64,000 nucleotides of DNA from Eubacterium multiforme (GTDB lineage: Bacteria > Bacillota > Clostridia > Clostridiales > Clostridiaceae): assembly GCF_030813415.1 (NCBI RefSeq), contig NZ_JAUSUF010000005.1, forward strand, positions 1-64,000, read 5' to 3'. Of this stretch, positions 38,679-50,379 are shown one piece after another. How positions within the stretch are numbered: the first letter of the stretch is position 1; every line of letters starts with the position of its first letter. A program made the translations under genes and the position numbers. The notes beneath the pieces are model-generated. The model ran no database searches. It worked only from the letters and a program-made list of their open reading frames with translations, and had not been told where the DNA came from.

Positions 38679-39053
38679 ATGCCAACTATAAGCCAATTAG
38701 TTAGAAAAGGAAGAAAAGTTGCTGTGAACCAATCAACAGCTCCAGCACTAAAAAACTGTCCACAAAAAAGAGGAGTATGTACAGTTGTTAAGACATCAAC
38801 TCCTAAAAAGCCTAACTCAGCCCTAAGAAAGGTTGCAAGAGTAAGACTTACAAACGGATACGAAGTTACTGCATACATTGGTGGTGTAGGACACAACTTA
38901 CAAGAGCATAGTGTTGTTCTTATAAGAGGTGGAAGAGTAAAAGACCTTCCTGGGGTTAGATACCATATCGTAAGAGGAGCACTTGACTGTGCTGGTGTAG
39001 CTAACAGAATGCAAGGAAGATCAAAGTACGGTGCTAAGAGACCTAAGAAGTAG
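38679..39053 (+). CDS. rpsL: 30S ribosomal protein S12
   Basis: 124 residues, in the decoding centre. [17 protein letters not shown] and [13 protein letters not shown] are conserved, with the wild-type lysines at the positions where streptomycin-resistance changes occur. AGGAGGTG precedes the ATG. rpsG follows after an unusually long 147-nt gap. Confidence 0.98.
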   Translation: MPTISQLVRKGRKVAVNQSTAPALKNCPQKRGVCTVVKTSTPKKPNSALRKVARVRLTNGYEVTAYIGGVGHNLQEHSVVLIRGGRVKDLPGVRYHIVRGALDCAGVANRMQGRSKYGAKRPKK

Positions 39054-39071
39054 GATTTCTTAAATTAATTT

Positions 39072-39157
39072 AGTGCTTATCTTCAAAATTTACGTAGATT
39101 TATAAATTAAGTTTATATAGATGATGGGAAAAGCACTTTGCGACATGAGAATGTCGA
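39072..39157 (+). promoter_or_regulatory. Structured rpsL-rpsG intercistronic region
   Basis: AGTGCTT (39072-39078) pairs with AAGCACT (39131-39137), followed by the hairpin CGACAT-GAGA-ATGTCG (39142-39157). In E. coli the S12-S7 spacer is the binding site for S7 autoregulation; the position is the same here, the sequence is not. Confidence 0.45.
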
Positions 39158-39179
39158 GTACCGATGAACTTAAATTTAA

Positions 39180-39671
<492 letters not shown>

Positions 39672-39674
39672 TTT

Positions 39675-39708
39675 CAAGACTGTTTTGGCTTCAGCCAAAA
39701 CAGTCTTG
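39675..39708 (+). other. Perfect 16-bp hairpin between rpsG and fusA
   Basis: CAAGACTGTTTTGGCT and AGCCAAAACAGTCTTG pair completely around TC. No T-run follows (TTGAATTT), so a full terminator is unlikely. It may be an RNA-processing, pausing or stability element that sets the rpsG to fusA ratio. Confidence 0.7.
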
Positions 39709-39745
39709 TTGAATTTAAAATTACTCATTGAGAGGAGGAATTATT

Positions 39746-41818
39746 GTGTCAAGAGAATTTCCTTTAGACAAATTTCGTAATATAGGAATTATGGCTCACA
39801 TAGATGCTGGTAAGACAACAACTACTGAGCGTATTTTATTCTACACTGGTAGAACACATAAAATCGGAGAAACACATGATGGTGCTTCACAAATGGACTG
39901 GATGGCGCAAGAGCAAGAAAGAGGTATAACTATCACTTCTGCTGCTACATTCTGTAAGTGGAAAGGATATGCAATTAATATAATTGATACTCCTGGACAC
40001 GTAGATTTCACTGTTGAGGTTGAAAGATCATTAAGATGTCTAGATAGTGCTATCACTGTATTAGATGCTAAGAGTGGGGTTGAACCACAAACTGAAACTG
40101 TTTGGACACAAGCAGATAACTATGGAGTACCAAGAGCAATCTATGTAAATAAGATGGATGCTACTGGAGCAGACTTCTATGCTTGTATCAATTCAGTTAG
40201 AGATAGATTAAAAGCTAACGCTGTAGCTATCCAAATTCCAATAGGAGCAGAAGAAAACTTCGTAGGTATGATAGACCTTATGGAAAATATAGCTCTTATT
40301 CATAAAGACGACTTAGGAAAAGACATAGAAAGAGGAGAAATCCCAGCTGAGTTAAAAGACAAGGCAGAAGAATACAGAAACATCATGATTGAAGCAATTG
40401 CAGAAACTGATGAAGAGTTAATGATGAAATACCTAGATGGTGAAGAGTTAACTAAAGAAGAATTAAAAGCAGCTTTAAGAAAAGCTACTATTAATAATGA
40501 AATAGTTCCTGTAATTTGTGGTTCATCATACAAAAACAAAGGTGTTCAAGAAATGATCGATTTAGTTGTTGATTATTTACCATCACCTTTAGATATACCA
40601 CCAGTTAAGGGTGTAGATGTAGACGATCCAGAAATAGAATTAACAAGAGAAGCTAGTGATGAAGCTCCAATGTCAGCATTAGCATTTAAGATAGCTACTG
40701 ACCCATTCGTAGGAAGACTTGCATTCACAAGAGTTTACTCAGGTGTAATGGAAAGTGGTACTTACGTTCTTAACTCAACTAAGGGTAAGAAAGAAAGAAT
40801 CGGTAGACTAGTTAAGATGCACGCTAACTCAAGAGAAGAAATTAGCGAATTAAGAGCAGCTGACTTAGGTGCTATAGTAGGATTAAAGAATACAACTACT
40901 GGGGATACTTTATGTGATGAAGCACATCCAATCATACTTGAAAGTATGGAATTCCCAGAACCAGTTATCTCAATCGCTATAGAGCCAAAGACTAAGGCTG
41001 GTCAAGAAAAGATGGGTATAGCTTTAGCTAAGTTAGCAGAAGAAGATCCAACTTTCAAGACTTGGACTAACCAAGAAACAGGTCAAACAATCATCGCTGG
41101 TATGGGTGAGTTACACTTAGATATCATCGTTGATAGACTACAAAGAGAATTCAAAGTTGAATGTAACGTAGGTGCTCCACAAGTTGCTTACAAAGAAACT
41201 ATCAAGAAAGCTGTTAAGGCTGAAGGTAAGTTCGTAAGACAATCAGGTGGTAGAGGACAATACGGACACTGTTGGATTGAAATGATCCCAACAGATGGAG
41301 AATATGAATTCGAAAATGCTATTGTTGGAGGATCAATTCCAAGAGAATACGTTCCAGCAGTAGATAATGGTATTAGAGAAGCAGCTGAAAGCGGAGTTGT
41401 AGCTGGATTCCCAACTATAAACTTCAAAGTAAAATGTTTCGACGGTTCATACCATGATGTCGATTCATCAGAAATGGCATTCAAGATTGCCGGATCAATG
41501 GCATTCAAGAACGCTATGAAGAAAGCAGATCCTACATTACTTGAACCTTCAATGAAGGTAGAAGTAGTTGTACCAGAAGAGTACATGGGAGATGTAATGG
41601 GTGATATCAACTCAAGAAGAGGTAGAATCGAAGGTATGGAACAAAGAAATGGACGTCAAGTTATCAGAGCGTTCGTACCACTATCAGAAATGTTCGGATA
41701 TGCAACTACATTAAGATCAAGAACACAAGGTAGAGGAACTTATGTAATGACATTTGACCATTATGAAGAAGTACCAAAGAGCATCCAAGAAGAAGTAGCT
41801 GGTAAGAAGACTAAATAG
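39746..41818 (+). CDS. fusA: Elongation factor G
   Basis: The translocation GTPase, 690 residues, five domains. G1 AHIDAGKT (about 17-24), DTPGHVDF and NKMD are present, and domain IV and V sequences ([10 protein letters not shown]..., [14 protein letters not shown]) are intact. A reading frame extends 18 nt upstream of the GTG at 39746 (SREFPLDKF), but GAGGAGG before that GTG fixes the start. Confidence 0.97.
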   Translation: MSREFPLDKFRNIGIMAHIDAGKTTTTERILFYTGRTHKIGETHDGASQMDWMAQEQERGITITSAATFCKWKGYAINIIDTPGHVDFTVEVERSLRCLDSAITVLDAKSGVEPQTETVWTQADNYGVPRAIYVNKMDATGADFYACINSVRDRLKANAVAIQIPIGAEENFVGMIDLMENIALIHKDDLGKDIERGEIPAELKDKAEEYRNIMIEAIAETDEELMMKYLDGEELTKEELKAALRKATINNEIVPVICGSSYKNKGVQEMIDLVVDYLPSPLDIPPVKGVDVDDPEIELTREASDEAPMSALAFKIATDPFVGRLAFTRVYSGVMESGTYVLNSTKGKKERIGRLVKMHANSREEISELRAADLGAIVGLKNTTTGDTLCDEAHPIILESMEFPEPVISIAIEPKTKAGQEKMGIALAKLAEEDPTFKTWTNQETGQTIIAGMGELHLDIIVDRLQREFKVECNVGAPQVAYKETIKKAVKAEGKFVRQSGGRGQYGHCWIEMIPTDGEYEFENAIVGGSIPREYVPAVDNGIREAAESGVVAGFPTINFKVKCFDGSYHDVDSSEMAFKIAGSMAFKNAMKKADPTLLEPSMKVEVVVPEEYMGDVMGDINSRRGRIEGMEQRNGRQVIRAFVPLSEMFGYATTLRSRTQGRGTYVMTFDHYEEVPKSIQEEVAGKKTK

Positions 41819-41841
41819 TTTTTTTATTAAAACAGTAAATT

Positions 41842-41886
41842 AGAGAGGATTACAATTAATAAGATTATTAATTGTAGCTCTTCTCT
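41842..41886 (+). other. Hairpin after fusA
   Basis: Inner perfect stem TACAATTAATAA / TTATTAATTGTA, with outer GAGAG / CTTCTC pairing. It lacks a T-run on the + strand, so it may be a weak terminator or a processing site between fusA and tuf2. Confidence 0.5.
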
Positions 41887-41949
41887 TAATTAAATAGATT
41901 GAAAATATTTTATCGTTATATTAATGTTTAAAATATTTCATACCAAAGA

Positions 41950-41978
41950 TTTAAATAGATATATACATCGGGTATAAT
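41950..41978 (+). promoter_or_regulatory. Promoter of tuf2
   Basis: TTTAAA, 17 bp, TATAAT, about 38 bp before the coding start. The -35 is only a partial match. Confidence 0.6.
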
Positions 41979-42016
41979 AATGACTAAATGTCATTGCAAT
42001 GAAGGAGGAATAAACA

Positions 42017-43210
42017 ATGTCAAAAGCAAAATTCGAAAGAAGTAAACCACACGTTAACATTGGAACAATAGGTCACGTAGACCACGGTAAGACAACATTA
42101 ACAGCAGCTATTACAACAGTATTAGCAAACAAGGGATTCGCTGAATCATTTAAGTATGATGAAATTGATAAGGCTCCAGAAGAAAAAGAAAGAGGAATCA
42201 CAATCAATACAGCACACGTTGAGTATGAAACAGAAAACAGACACTATGCTCACGTAGACTGCCCAGGACATGCTGATTACGTAAAGAACATGATCACAGG
42301 AGCAGCACAAATGGATGGAGCAATCTTAGTTGTATCAGCAGCAGATGGTCCAATGCCACAAACAAGAGAACATATCCTACTAGCATCAAGAGTTGGAGTT
42401 GACTATATCGTAGTATTCTTAAACAAAGCAGATATGGTTGATGACGAAGAATTACTTGAATTAGTAGAAATGGAAGTAAGAGAATTATTAAGCGAATACA
42501 ACTTCCCAGGAGATGATATTCCAGTAATAACAGGATCAGCATTAAAAGCATTAGAAAACCCAACAGATGAAGCAGCAACAAAATGCATCATGGACTTAAT
42601 GGAAGCAGTAGATAGCTACATCCCAACTCCAGAAAGAGCAACAGATAAGCCATTCTTAATGCCAGTAGAAGATGTATTCACAATCACTGGTAGAGGAACA
42701 GTTGCAACAGGAAGAGTTGAAAGAGGAATACTACATATCGGAGACGAAGTAGAAGTAGTAGGAATCAAGGAAGAAACAAAGAAGACTGTAGTAACAGGAA
42801 TCGAAATGTTCAGAAAGTTATTAGACGAAGCGCAAGCTGGAGATAACATAGGAGCATTATTAAGAGGAATACAAAGAACAGAAATCGAAAGAGGTCAAGT
42901 ATTAGCAAAACCTGGTACAGTAAACCCTCATAAGAAATTCGTAGGTCAAGTATACGTACTTAAAAAAGAAGAAGGTGGAAGACATACTCCATTCTTCGAT
43001 GGATACAGACCACAATTCTACTTCAGAACAACTGACGTAACAGGATCAATAAAATTACCAGACGGAATGGAAATGGTAATGCCAGGAGACCACATCGACA
43101 TGAACGTTGAATTAATCACTCCAGTAGCAATGGATGAAGGATTAAGATTCGCTATCAGAGAAGGTGGAAGAACAGTAGGTTCAGGAGTTGTTACTAGCAT
43201 AATCGAATAG
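42017..43210 (+). CDS. tuf: Elongation factor Tu, copy 2
   Basis: 397 residues, the same protein as the copy at 26073-27266. This is the copy in the classic str position after fusA. It has an independent promoter and a strong terminator, so it is a separate transcript from the S10 operon. Near-identity limited to the coding region points to gene conversion between the two. Confidence 0.98.
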   Translation: MSKAKFERSKPHVNIGTIGHVDHGKTTLTAAITTVLANKGFAESFKYDEIDKAPEEKERGITINTAHVEYETENRHYAHVDCPGHADYVKNMITGAAQMDGAILVVSAADGPMPQTREHILLASRVGVDYIVVFLNKADMVDDEELLELVEMEVRELLSEYNFPGDDIPVITGSALKALENPTDEAATKCIMDLMEAVDSYIPTPERATDKPFLMPVEDVFTITGRGTVATGRVERGILHIGDEVEVVGIKEETKKTVVTGIEMFRKLLDEAQAGDNIGALLRGIQRTEIERGQVLAKPGTVNPHKKFVGQVYVLKKEEGGRHTPFFDGYRPQFYFRTTDVTGSIKLPDGMEMVMPGDHIDMNVELITPVAMDEGLRFAIREGGRTVGSGVVTSIIE

Positions 43211-43226
43211 TAATAATTGTTTATAT

Positions 43227-43264
43227 AAAATAGTAAGAGAGACGTCTCTTACTATTTTTTTTTA
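43227..43264 (+). terminator. Strong terminator after tuf2
   Basis: The 14-bp perfect stem AAAATAGTAAGAGA / TCTCTTACTATTTT with a GACG loop, then a run of about nine T. Confidence 0.96.
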
Positions 43265-43437
43265 TATAAAAAGAAATTAAGAAGGTATAAAAATAGTAAA
43301 AGTTTACAATAATGCTTAATAAATTACTTTTTAAAAATGCTTGATATTTATATGAAATACTATTAAAATATAAAAAGCGAATTAATTCTAACAGAAAAAA
43401 ATTTAAAAAAATAAATTATTCAATATATAAAAATTAC

Positions 43438-43466
43438 TTGAAAAAGAAAAAAAACCATAGTATAAT
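43438..43466 (+). promoter_or_regulatory. Promoter of the S10 ribosomal protein operon
   Basis: TTGAAA, 17 bp, TATAAT. The gap from 43265 to here is AT-rich and I see nothing else in it. A leader of about 196 nt follows. Confidence 0.85.
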
Positions 43467-43472
43467 ATAGAA

Positions 43473-43668
43473 GTTGTATAGCATGCGGCGATGAATCAAG
43501 AGGTTGCCGGACTTCCGGGTAATTCTTGATGAGTATGTCAGGATCTAGAATCCGACGACAGGGATTCTATAAGTTTTTCTAAAAGTTATGAAACACCAGG
43601 AACAGTTTATAGAAGAACCGCTGTTGTACGTTAGAAGTAAAGCGTACATGAAAAGGAGGGAAACCAAG
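43473..43668 (+). promoter_or_regulatory. Structured leader of the S10 operon
   Basis: Three consecutive hairpins: ATCAAGA / TCTTGAT (about 43494-43528) with an inner CCGG-ACTT-CCGG; TAGAATCC / GGATTCTA (about 43547-43570); and TGTACG / CGTACA (about 43625-43648), just before the ribosome binding site. It is GC-richer than the surrounding intergenic DNA. It is not the enterobacterial L4 leader, and I cannot name the class. Confidence 0.6.
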
Positions 43669-43977
43669 ATGTCAAAACAAAAAATAAGAATCAGATTAAA
43701 AGCTTTTGATCACACAATATTAGATCAATCAGCAGAAAAAATCGTTGAAACTGCAAAGTCAACAGGAGCTAAGGTTGCAGGTCCAGTACCACTACCAACT
43801 GAAAAAGATGTTGTTACTATATTAAGAGCAGTTCACAAATATAAGGACTCTAGAGAGCAATTTGAAATAAGAACTCACAAGAGACTTATAGATATCGTTA
43901 ATCCATCACCAAAAACTGTTGATGCATTAATGAGATTAAATCTACCAGCAGGAGTAGATATCGAAATAAAGCTATAA
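43669..43977 (+). CDS. rpsJ: 30S ribosomal protein S10
   Basis: 102 residues, also NusE, the link between NusG and the ribosome. [32 protein letters not shown] is the family start. The reading frame is open 81 nt further upstream through the leader, but AAAAGGAGGG before the ATG at 43669 decides the start. Confidence 0.97.
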   Translation: MSKQKIRIRLKAFDHTILDQSAEKIVETAKSTGAKVAGPVPLPTEKDVVTILRAVHKYKDSREQFEIRTHKRLIDIVNPSPKTVDALMRLNLPAGVDIEIKL

Positions 43978-44054
43978 TAGCAAAATTATAATAAAGACAT
44001 TGAACTATTAAGATTGCTTAGCAATCCGCTGATAAGTTTGGGAGGTGTAAATAC

Positions 44055-44684
44055 ATGAAAAAAGCTATAATTGGTAAGAAGATAGGAATGACTCAAATTT
44101 TCGACGAAAATGGTAAAGTAATTCCAGTAACAGTTGTAGAAGCAGGTCCATGTGTTGTAACTCAAAAGAAAACTGTTGAAAAAGACGGTTATGATGCAAT
44201 ACAAGTTGGTTTTGGAGAAGTAAGAGAAAAATTACTTAATAAGCCAGCAAAGGGACACTTCGCAAAAGCAGGAGTTTCTTTAAGAAGAACTCTTAAAGAA
44301 TTCAGATTAGAAGATACTAGCGCATATGAAGTTGGTCAAGAAATAAAGGCTGATGTATTCGCAGTAGGAGATAAGGTAGACGTATCAGGAGTTTCTAAAG
44401 GTAAGGGATTCCAAGGTGTTATAAAGAGATGGAATCAACAAAGAGGACCTATGACTCATGGTTCAAAATTCAAGAGAGCACCAGGTTCAATGGGAGCAGC
44501 TTCAGATCCTTCAAGAACATTTAAGAATAAGAAGATGCCAGGACACATGGGTGCTGTAAACACTACAGTATTAAACTTAGAAGTAGTTAAAGTAATAGCT
44601 GAGAAAAACTTAATACTAATCAAGGGCGGAATTCCAGGTCCAAACAAGAGTAAAGTAGTAATAAGAAATACAGTAAAGGCTTAA
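44055..44684 (+). CDS. rplC: 50S ribosomal protein L3
   Basis: 209 residues; its long loop reaches the peptidyl transferase centre. [27 protein letters not shown] at the N-terminus and [26 protein letters not shown] in the loop are typical. Second gene of the S10 operon, 77 nt after rpsJ. Confidence 0.97.
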   Translation: MKKAIIGKKIGMTQIFDENGKVIPVTVVEAGPCVVTQKKTVEKDGYDAIQVGFGEVREKLLNKPAKGHFAKAGVSLRRTLKEFRLEDTSAYEVGQEIKADVFAVGDKVDVSGVSKGKGFQGVIKRWNQQRGPMTHGSKFKRAPGSMGAASDPSRTFKNKKMPGHMGAVNTTVLNLEVVKVIAEKNLILIKGGIPGPNKSKVVIRNTVKA

Positions 44685-44709
44685 TTTCTTAGGGAAAGGA
44701 GGAAGCAGG

Positions 44710-45330
44710 ATGCCTACAGTAGGATTATTTAATAAAGAAGGTAAACAAGTTGGAGATTTCCAATTAAATGAAAATATATTCGCAGTTGAAATAAACGAAA
44801 ACGCTATGCACCAAGTTGTTGTTGCATTATTAGCAAACAAGAGACAAGGAACTCAATCAGCTAAAACAAGAGCTGAAGTTAGAGGAGGCGGAATCAAGCC
44901 TTGGAGACAAAAGGGAACTGGTAGAGCAAGACAAGGTTCAATCAGAGCTCCACAATGGATCAAAGGTGGTATTGTATTCGCACCAAAGCCAAGAGATTAT
45001 AGAATGGCTATACCAAAGAGCATGAAGAGAGTTGCTATGAAATCAGCTTTATCAACTAAAGTTCAAGACGGACAAATGGTTGTTGTTGAAGATTTAGCAT
45101 TCGATTCAATCAAGACTAAAAATGTAGTTAACATGCTAAACGCAATGGAAGCTAAGAAGACTTTAATCATAACAGCTGAATCAAATGATGTTGTTTATAA
45201 GTCAGCTAGAAACATTGCAGGAGTAGCTGTTATCCCTGCAAACAACATCAACGTATATGACTTACTTAAGTTTGAAAAAGTAGTTATGACTAAAGATGCT
45301 GTATCAAAGATTGAGGAGGTGTACGCATAA
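44710..45330 (+). CDS. rplD: 50S ribosomal protein L4
   Basis: 206 residues; its extended loop lines the exit tunnel ([25 protein letters not shown]), the site of macrolide-resistance changes. The stop codon overlaps the start of rplW (TAATG). Confidence 0.97.
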   Translation: MPTVGLFNKEGKQVGDFQLNENIFAVEINENAMHQVVVALLANKRQGTQSAKTRAEVRGGGIKPWRQKGTGRARQGSIRAPQWIKGGIVFAPKPRDYRMAIPKSMKRVAMKSALSTKVQDGQMVVVEDLAFDSIKTKNVVNMLNAMEAKKTLIITAESNDVVYKSARNIAGVAVIPANNINVYDLLKFEKVVMTKDAVSKIEEVYA

Positions 45331-45623
45331 TGAATTTAACAAGCCATGATATCATAAGAAAGCCTGTTATCACTGAAAAGAGTATGGCAGCAATGGCAGA
45401 AAATAAGTACACTTTCATAGTTCACATAAATGCTAACAAATCTCAAATAAAGAGAGCAGTTGAAGAAGTTTTCAATGTAAAAGTTGAAAATGTAGCAACT
45501 AGCAGAACTATGGGAAAAACTAAGAGAATGGGCGTACATGTAGGAAAGAGAGCTGACTATAAGAAAGCTATCGTTACATTAGCTGAAGGCAGCACTATTG
45601 AGTTCTTTGAAGGAATGCAATAG
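45330..45623 (+). CDS. rplW: 50S ribosomal protein L23
   Basis: 97 residues at the tunnel exit, the docking point for trigger factor and [29 protein letters not shown] is the usual N-terminus. Coupled to rplD by a one-base overlap. Confidence 0.97.
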   Translation: MNLTSHDIIRKPVITEKSMAAMAENKYTFIVHINANKSQIKRAVEEVFNVKVENVATSRTMGKTKRMGVHVGKRADYKKAIVTLAEGSTIEFFEGMQ

Positions 45624-45687
45624 ACGTCAATAAGGTGATTTATTGGTGCTTATGCACCAGATAAGCTGAAAGAAGGAGGGAAATTAA

Positions 45688-46521
45688 ATGGCAGTTAAAA
45701 CATTTAGACCTATGACACCATCAAGAAGAAATATGACTATGCCAACATTTGAAGAAATAACTACAGATGCTCCGGAGAAGTCATTATTAGTTTCTTTAAA
45801 GAAAACTGGTGGTAGAAATGCACAAGGTAAAATAACTGTAAGACACCATGGTGGTGGTGCTAAGAGAAAGTACAGAATAATTGATTTCAAGAGAAATAAG
45901 GATGGTATCGAAGCAAAGGTTGCTACAATAGAATACGATCCAAATAGATCAGCATATATTGCATTAGTTGTATACGCAGATGGAGATAAGAGATACATAA
46001 TCGCTCCAGCAGGATTAAAAGTTGGGGACAAAATTGTATCAGGACCAGATGTTGATATAAAACCAGGTAATACATTACCATTATTAAACATGCCAGTTGG
46101 TACATTTGTACACAACATAGAATTACAAGCTGGAAAAGGAGCTCAATTAGTAAGAGCTGCTGGTGGATCAGCACAATTAATGGCAAAAGAAGGTAAGTAT
46201 GCTACATTAAGATTACCTTCAGGAGAAATGAGATACGTTAGAATAGAGTGTAGAGCTACAGTTGGTACTGTATCAAACTCAACTAATGATATTGTTAAGT
46301 TAGGTAAAGCTGGAAGAAAGAGACACATGGGAATCAGACCTACAGTTAGAGGTTCTGTAATGAACCCTTGCGATCACCCTCACGGTGGTGGAGAAGGTAA
46401 GTCTCCAGTAGGTAGACCAAGTCCAATGACTCCATGGGGTAAACCAGCTCTTGGATACAAGACTAGAAAGAATAAGAAATACTCAGATAAATTAATTATC
46501 AAGGGTAGAAATAAGAAGTAG
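45688..46521 (+). CDS. rplB: 50S ribosomal protein L2
   Basis: 277 residues, needed for subunit joining. The C-terminal [16 protein letters not shown]-type motif reads [16 protein letters not shown] here, with the key His of HPHGGG retained and a Cys in place of the common Val. It follows rplW. Confidence 0.98.
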   Translation: MAVKTFRPMTPSRRNMTMPTFEEITTDAPEKSLLVSLKKTGGRNAQGKITVRHHGGGAKRKYRIIDFKRNKDGIEAKVATIEYDPNRSAYIALVVYADGDKRYIIAPAGLKVGDKIVSGPDVDIKPGNTLPLLNMPVGTFVHNIELQAGKGAQLVRAAGGSAQLMAKEGKYATLRLPSGEMRYVRIECRATVGTVSNSTNDIVKLGKAGRKRHMGIRPTVRGSVMNPCDHPHGGGEGKSPVGRPSPMTPWGKPALGYKTRKNKKYSDKLIIKGRNKK

Positions 46522-46583
46522 TTTGAAGAGAATATTCATTCTCTTCAAGGCTAAAGCCTAAGAAATGAAGGGAGGCAAATATA

Positions 46584-46859
46584 GTGAGTAGATCAATCAA
46601 AAAAGGACCTTTCGTCCATGCTGGACTTTTAAAGAAAATAGAAGAAATGAATGCTAATGGTGAGCACAAAGTTGTTAAAACTTGGTCAAGAAGTTCAACA
46701 ATTTTTCCTCAAATGATAGGACACACAATAGCTGTTCATGATGGAAGAAAACATATTCCAGTTTATATTTCAGAGGATATGGTAGGACACAAACTAGGTG
46801 AGTTTTCACTAACTAGAACATACAGAGGACATGATGATAAATCATCAAAAAGAAAGTAG
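46584..46859 (+). CDS. rpsS: 30S ribosomal protein S19
   Basis: 91 residues in the head of the small subunit. [22 protein letters not shown] and [13 protein letters not shown] are conserved. AGGGAGG precedes the GTG start. Confidence 0.97.
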   Translation: MSRSIKKGPFVHAGLLKKIEEMNANGEHKVVKTWSRSSTIFPQMIGHTIAVHDGRKHIPVYISEDMVGHKLGEFSLTRTYRGHDDKSSKRK

Positions 46860-46886
46860 TAGAGAGCCTGGAAAGGAGGATCATAA

Positions 46887-47219
46887 ATGGAAGCTAGAGC
46901 TATAGCTAAATATGTAAGAATGTCTCCAATAAAGGTAGGAGCTGTTCTTGATTTAATAAGAGGAAAAGACGTAAAAGAAGCAAGTGCTATTTTACAATAC
47001 ACTCCAAGAGAAGCTGCAGTAGCAATCAACAAGGTGTTAAAATCAGCTGTTGCAAATGCTGAAAATAATCATGGATTAGAAGCCGATAGATTATTTGTAT
47101 CAGAAGCATACGTAGGTCAAGGTCCTACATTAAAGAGATTTAGACCAATGGATCATGGTAAAGCATTTAGAATAAACAAGAGAACAAGTAATATAACACT
47201 AGTTGTTAAAGAAAGATAG
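46887..47219 (+). CDS. rplV: 50S ribosomal protein L22
   Basis: 110 residues; a beta hairpin lines the exit tunnel. [26 protein letters not shown] and [24 protein letters not shown] match the family. The distal hairpin region is where macrolide-resistance alterations arise; it looks wild type. Confidence 0.97.
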   Translation: MEARAIAKYVRMSPIKVGAVLDLIRGKDVKEASAILQYTPREAAVAINKVLKSAVANAENNHGLEADRLFVSEAYVGQGPTLKRFRPMDHGKAFRINKRTSNITLVVKER

Positions 47220-47238
47220 AAGAAGGAGGGAAATCGAA

Positions 47239-47904
47239 GTGGGTCAAAAAGTACATCCTCACGGACTTAGAGTAGGTGTTATCAAAGGATGGGATGCAAA
47301 ATGGTATGCAAACAAAAAAGATTTTGCTGATAATCTAATAGAAGATAACAAGATTAGAGAATTTGTTAAAAAAGATCTTTTTTCAGCTGGAATTTCAAAG
47401 ATTGAAATCGAAAGAGCTGCTAAAAGAATTAAGTTAAATATATATACTGCTAAACCAGGTGTTGTCATCGGAAAAGGCGGTTCAGGTATCGAAGCTTTAA
47501 AGAAGAAATTAACTAGTTTCGTATCAGGAAAGAATATCTTAATAAACATAGTTGAAGTTAAGAATGTTGAATCAGACGCTCAATTAATGGCTGAAAACAT
47601 TGCAGCTCAACTAGAAAAGAGAATTTCATTCAGAAGAGCTATGAAGCAAGTTATTCAAAGAGGAATGAAACAAGGAGTTAAAGGAGTTAAGACTGCTTGT
47701 TCAGGAAGACTTGGTGGAGCAGAAATAGCTAGAACTGAGCAATATCATGAAGGTACAATTCCACTACAAACTTTAAGAGCAGATATCGATTATGGATTTG
47801 CAGAAGCAGATACAACTTACGGAAAAATCGGAGTTAAGGTTTGGGTTTATAATGGAGAAATTCTTCCAACTAAAAAAGTTGAAAAGGAAGAAGCTAACGC
47901 ATAA
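47239..47904 (+). CDS. rpsC: 30S ribosomal protein S3
   Basis: 221 residues, at the mRNA entry channel. A KH type II domain with [16 protein letters not shown] lies near 62-77. The frame opens earlier within rplV, but GAAGGAGGG followed by the GTG at 47239 (first residues [12 protein letters not shown]) is the usual start. Confidence 0.97.
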   Translation: MGQKVHPHGLRVGVIKGWDAKWYANKKDFADNLIEDNKIREFVKKDLFSAGISKIEIERAAKRIKLNIYTAKPGVVIGKGGSGIEALKKKLTSFVSGKNILINIVEVKNVESDAQLMAENIAAQLEKRISFRRAMKQVIQRGMKQGVKGVKTACSGRLGGAEIARTEQYHEGTIPLQTLRADIDYGFAEADTTYGKIGVKVWVYNGEILPTKKVEKEEANA

Positions 47905-47927
47905 GAGTAAGAAAGGAGGAATAAATC

Positions 47928-48362
47928 ATGTTAATGCCTAAAAGAGTAAAGCATCGTAAGGTACAACGTGGTAGAATGAAAGGTAAAGCAACAAGAGGAA
48001 ATTTCCTTGCTTATGGAGATTTCGGTATTCAAGCTACTACTTGTGGATGGATCACAAGTAACCAAATAGAAGCTGCCAGAATTGCTATAAATAGATATAT
48101 AAAAAGAGGAGGAAAACTTTGGATAAAGATTTTCCCAGATAAGCCAGTAACTGCAACACCTGCCGAAACTAGAATGGGTAAAGGTAAAGGAGCTGTAGAA
48201 TATTGGGTAGCAGTAGTTAAACCAGGTAGAGTATTATTTGAATTATCTGGAGTTAATGAAGAAATTGCAAGAGAAGCTATGAGACTTGCATCACACAAAC
48301 TTCCTGTAAGAACTAAGTTTGTTACAAGAAGAGATTTTGAGGAAATGGGTGGTGAAGAATAA
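47928..48362 (+). CDS. rplP: 50S ribosomal protein L16
   Basis: 144 residues near the A-site tRNA elbow. [19 protein letters not shown] and [22 protein letters not shown] are typical. The stop overlaps the rpmC start (TAATG). Confidence 0.97.
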   Translation: MLMPKRVKHRKVQRGRMKGKATRGNFLAYGDFGIQATTCGWITSNQIEAARIAINRYIKRGGKLWIKIFPDKPVTATPAETRMGKGKGAVEYWVAVVKPGRVLFELSGVNEEIAREAMRLASHKLPVRTKFVTRRDFEEMGGEE

Positions 48363-48574
48363 TGAAGGCTAGAGAATTAAAAGAATTAAGAGCAAGTAAT
48401 CCTCAAGATTTAAAAGCTAAATTAGGAGAACTTAAAGCTGAATTATTCAACTTAAGATTCCAATTAGCTACAGGACAATTAGAAAATCCTATGAGAATAA
48501 GAGAAGTAAAGAAATCTATAGCCCAAATAAAAACCATCTTAAGACAAGAAGAGTTAAGGGTTGTTGAACAGTAA
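48362..48574 (+). CDS. rpmC: 50S ribosomal protein L29
   Basis: A 70-residue two-helix protein near the tunnel exit, next to L23. [23 protein letters not shown] is diagnostic. Coupled to rplP. Confidence 0.96.
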   Translation: MKARELKELRASNPQDLKAKLGELKAELFNLRFQLATGQLENPMRIREVKKSIAQIKTILRQEELRVVEQ

Positions 48575-48596
48575 ATCTGGAAGGAGGTAAGCCTTA

Positions 48597-48851
48597 ATGG
48601 AAAGAGGACTAAGAAAAAAGAAAATCGGTAGAGTTGTTTCTGATAAAATGGATAAAACTATCGTAGTTGCTATTGAAACTAAAGTAAGACATCCACTATA
48701 CGGAAAAACTGTTAACAGAACTACTAAGTTCAAAGCTCATGATGAAAAGAATGAAGCAAAAGTTAATGATAGAGTATTAATAATGGAAACAAGACCTTTA
48801 TCAAAGGATAAGAGATGGAGACTTGTTGAAATAGTTGAAAAAGCTAAATAA
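48597..48851 (+). CDS. rpsQ: 30S ribosomal protein S17
   Basis: 84 residues, an OB-fold primary binder of 16S r[32 protein letters not shown] is the signature region. GGAGGT precedes the ATG. Confidence 0.97.
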   Translation: MERGLRKKKIGRVVSDKMDKTIVVAIETKVRHPLYGKTVNRTTKFKAHDEKNEAKVNDRVLIMETRPLSKDKRWRLVEIVEKAK

Positions 48852-48883
48852 TATGGCTTAAAGACTGAAAGGAGGGTAATCTA

Positions 48884-49252
48884 ATGATACAACAACAAAC
48901 TAGATTAAAAGTTGCTGACAACTCAGGAGCTAAAGAGATAATGTGCATCAGAGTGTTAGGCGGATCTAAGAGAAAGTACGGTAACATTGGAGATATAATA
49001 GTTGCCAGCGTTAAAAGTGCAACACCAGGCGGAGTTGTTAAAAAAGGTGACGTTGTTAAAGCTGTTATTGTTAGATCAGTAAAAGGAATAAGAAGAGCAG
49101 ACGGTTCATATGTAAGATTTGATGAAAATGCTGCTGTTATAATAAAAGACGATAAGCAACCAAGAGGAACACGTATATTTGGACCTGTTGCTAGGGAGCT
49201 AAGAGATAAAGAATTTAACAAAATATTATCATTAGCACCAGAAGTTCTATAA
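48884..49252 (+). CDS. rplN: 50S ribosomal protein L14
   Basis: 122 residues; forms inter-subunit bridges with 16S rRNA and receives the RsfS silencing factor. [22 protein letters not shown] and the C-terminal [12 protein letters not shown] are standard. Confidence 0.97.
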   Translation: MIQQQTRLKVADNSGAKEIMCIRVLGGSKRKYGNIGDIIVASVKSATPGGVVKKGDVVKAVIVRSVKGIRRADGSYVRFDENAAVIIKDDKQPRGTRIFGPVARELRDKEFNKILSLAPEVL

Positions 49253-49268
49253 TAAGGAGGTGGCTGAC

Positions 49269-49583
49269 TTGAAAATACATGTAAGAAAGAACGACACAGT
49301 TGTAGTTATATCAGGAAAAGATAAGGGCAAAACAGGTGAAGTTTTAAAAGTATATCCTAAAACTGGTAAAGTACTAGTTCAAGGAGTTAACATAGTAAAG
49401 AAGCACCAAAAGGCAAGTAGAACTCAAGCTGAAAGTGCTATAATCGAAAAAGAAGCTGCAATAAACAGCTCAAAGGTAATGTTATATTGTACAAAGTGCA
49501 AAAAAGCTACTAGAATTAGTAACAGAATATTAGAAGATGGTGCTAAGGTTAGAGTGTGCAAGAAGTGCGGAGAAACATTCTAG
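49269..49583 (+). CDS. rplX: 50S ribosomal protein L24
   Basis: 104 residues: an N-terminal KOW domain (VVISGKDKGKTGEVLKVYPKTGKV) and a C-terminal zinc ribbon with CTKC and CKKC, the clostridial form. The frame is open from a GTG at 49260, but that codon is part of the AAGGAGGTGG ribosome binding site, so the TTG at 49269 (first residues KIHVRKND) is preferred. Confidence 0.95.
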   Translation: MKIHVRKNDTVVVISGKDKGKTGEVLKVYPKTGKVLVQGVNIVKKHQKASRTQAESAIIEKEAAINSSKVMLYCTKCKKATRISNRILEDGAKVRVCKKCGETF

Positions 49584-49605
49584 AAATTGAAAGGAGGTTA
49601 ACAAT

Positions 49606-50145
49606 ATGACAAGACTTCAAGAAAAGTATGAAAAAGAAATAATTCCGGCTATGATGGAAAAGTTCGGATATGAAAATATAATGCAAGTTCCAAGACTTGA
49701 AAAGATAGTAATCAACATGGGTGTTGGTGAAGCTAAAGATAATCAAAAAGTTTTAGAATCAGCTGTTAGCGATTTAACATTAATATCAGGTCAAAAGCCA
49801 ATATTAACAAGAGCTAAGAAATCAGTTGCTAACTTCAAGATTAGAGAAGATATGGCATTAGGATGTAAAGTTACATTAAGAAAAGCAAAGATGTATGAAT
49901 TTGCTGACAAGTTAATGTCAATTGCTTTACCAAGAGTTAGAGATTTCAGAGGAATTTCAGCAAAATCATTCGATGGTAGAGGAAATTACTCATTAGGAAT
50001 TAAAGAACAATTAATATTCCCAGAAATAGAGTACGATAAAATCGACAAAGTAAGAGGAATGGATATAATCTTCGTTACAAGTGCAAACACTGACGAAGAA
50101 GCAAGAGAATTATTAAGATTTCTTGGAATGCCATTTGCTCAATAA
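49606..50145 (+). CDS. rplE: 50S ribosomal protein L5
   Basis: 179 residues, contacts 5S rRNA and the P-site t[23 protein letters not shown] (here [10 protein letters not shown]) and the C-terminal [17 protein letters not shown] are family motifs. GGAGGT precedes the ATG. Confidence 0.97.
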   Translation: MTRLQEKYEKEIIPAMMEKFGYENIMQVPRLEKIVINMGVGEAKDNQKVLESAVSDLTLISGQKPILTRAKKSVANFKIREDMALGCKVTLRKAKMYEFADKLMSIALPRVRDFRGISAKSFDGRGNYSLGIKEQLIFPEIEYDKIDKVRGMDIIFVTSANTDEEARELLRFLGMPFAQ

Positions 50146-50161
50146 TTAAGGAGGGGTATCT

Positions 50162-50347
50162 ATGGCACGTAAAGCGATAATAGAAAAGTGGAGTAAAGCT
50201 CCTAAGTACAAGACAAGAGCTTATACTAGATGTAGAATATGTGGAAGACCACATTCTGTATTAAAGAAATTCGGTATATGCCGTATCTGTTTCAGAGAAC
50301 TTGCATACAAAGGCCAAATCCCTGGTTGTAGAAAAGCAAGCTGGTAA
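50162..50347 (+). CDS. rpsN: 30S ribosomal protein S14, zinc-binding type Z
   Basis: 61 residues with CRICGRP and ICRICF, two cysteine pairs that hold zinc, so this is the short zinc form. No zinc-free paralogue is in the window. Confidence 0.97.
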   Translation: MARKAIIEKWSKAPKYKTRAYTRCRICGRPHSVLKKFGICRICFRELAYKGQIPGCRKASW

Positions 50348-50379
50348 TACTGAAGATATAGTGAAAGGAGGCACATTAA

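Noticed and set aside
41188-41610. Minus-strand reading frame opposite fusA
   Set aside because: Ser/Pro-rich shadow of a highly conserved gene.
43588-43668. N-terminal extension of S10
   Set aside because: It is the folded leader; S10 is about 102 residues in other bacteria and a strong ribosome binding site precedes the chosen ATG.
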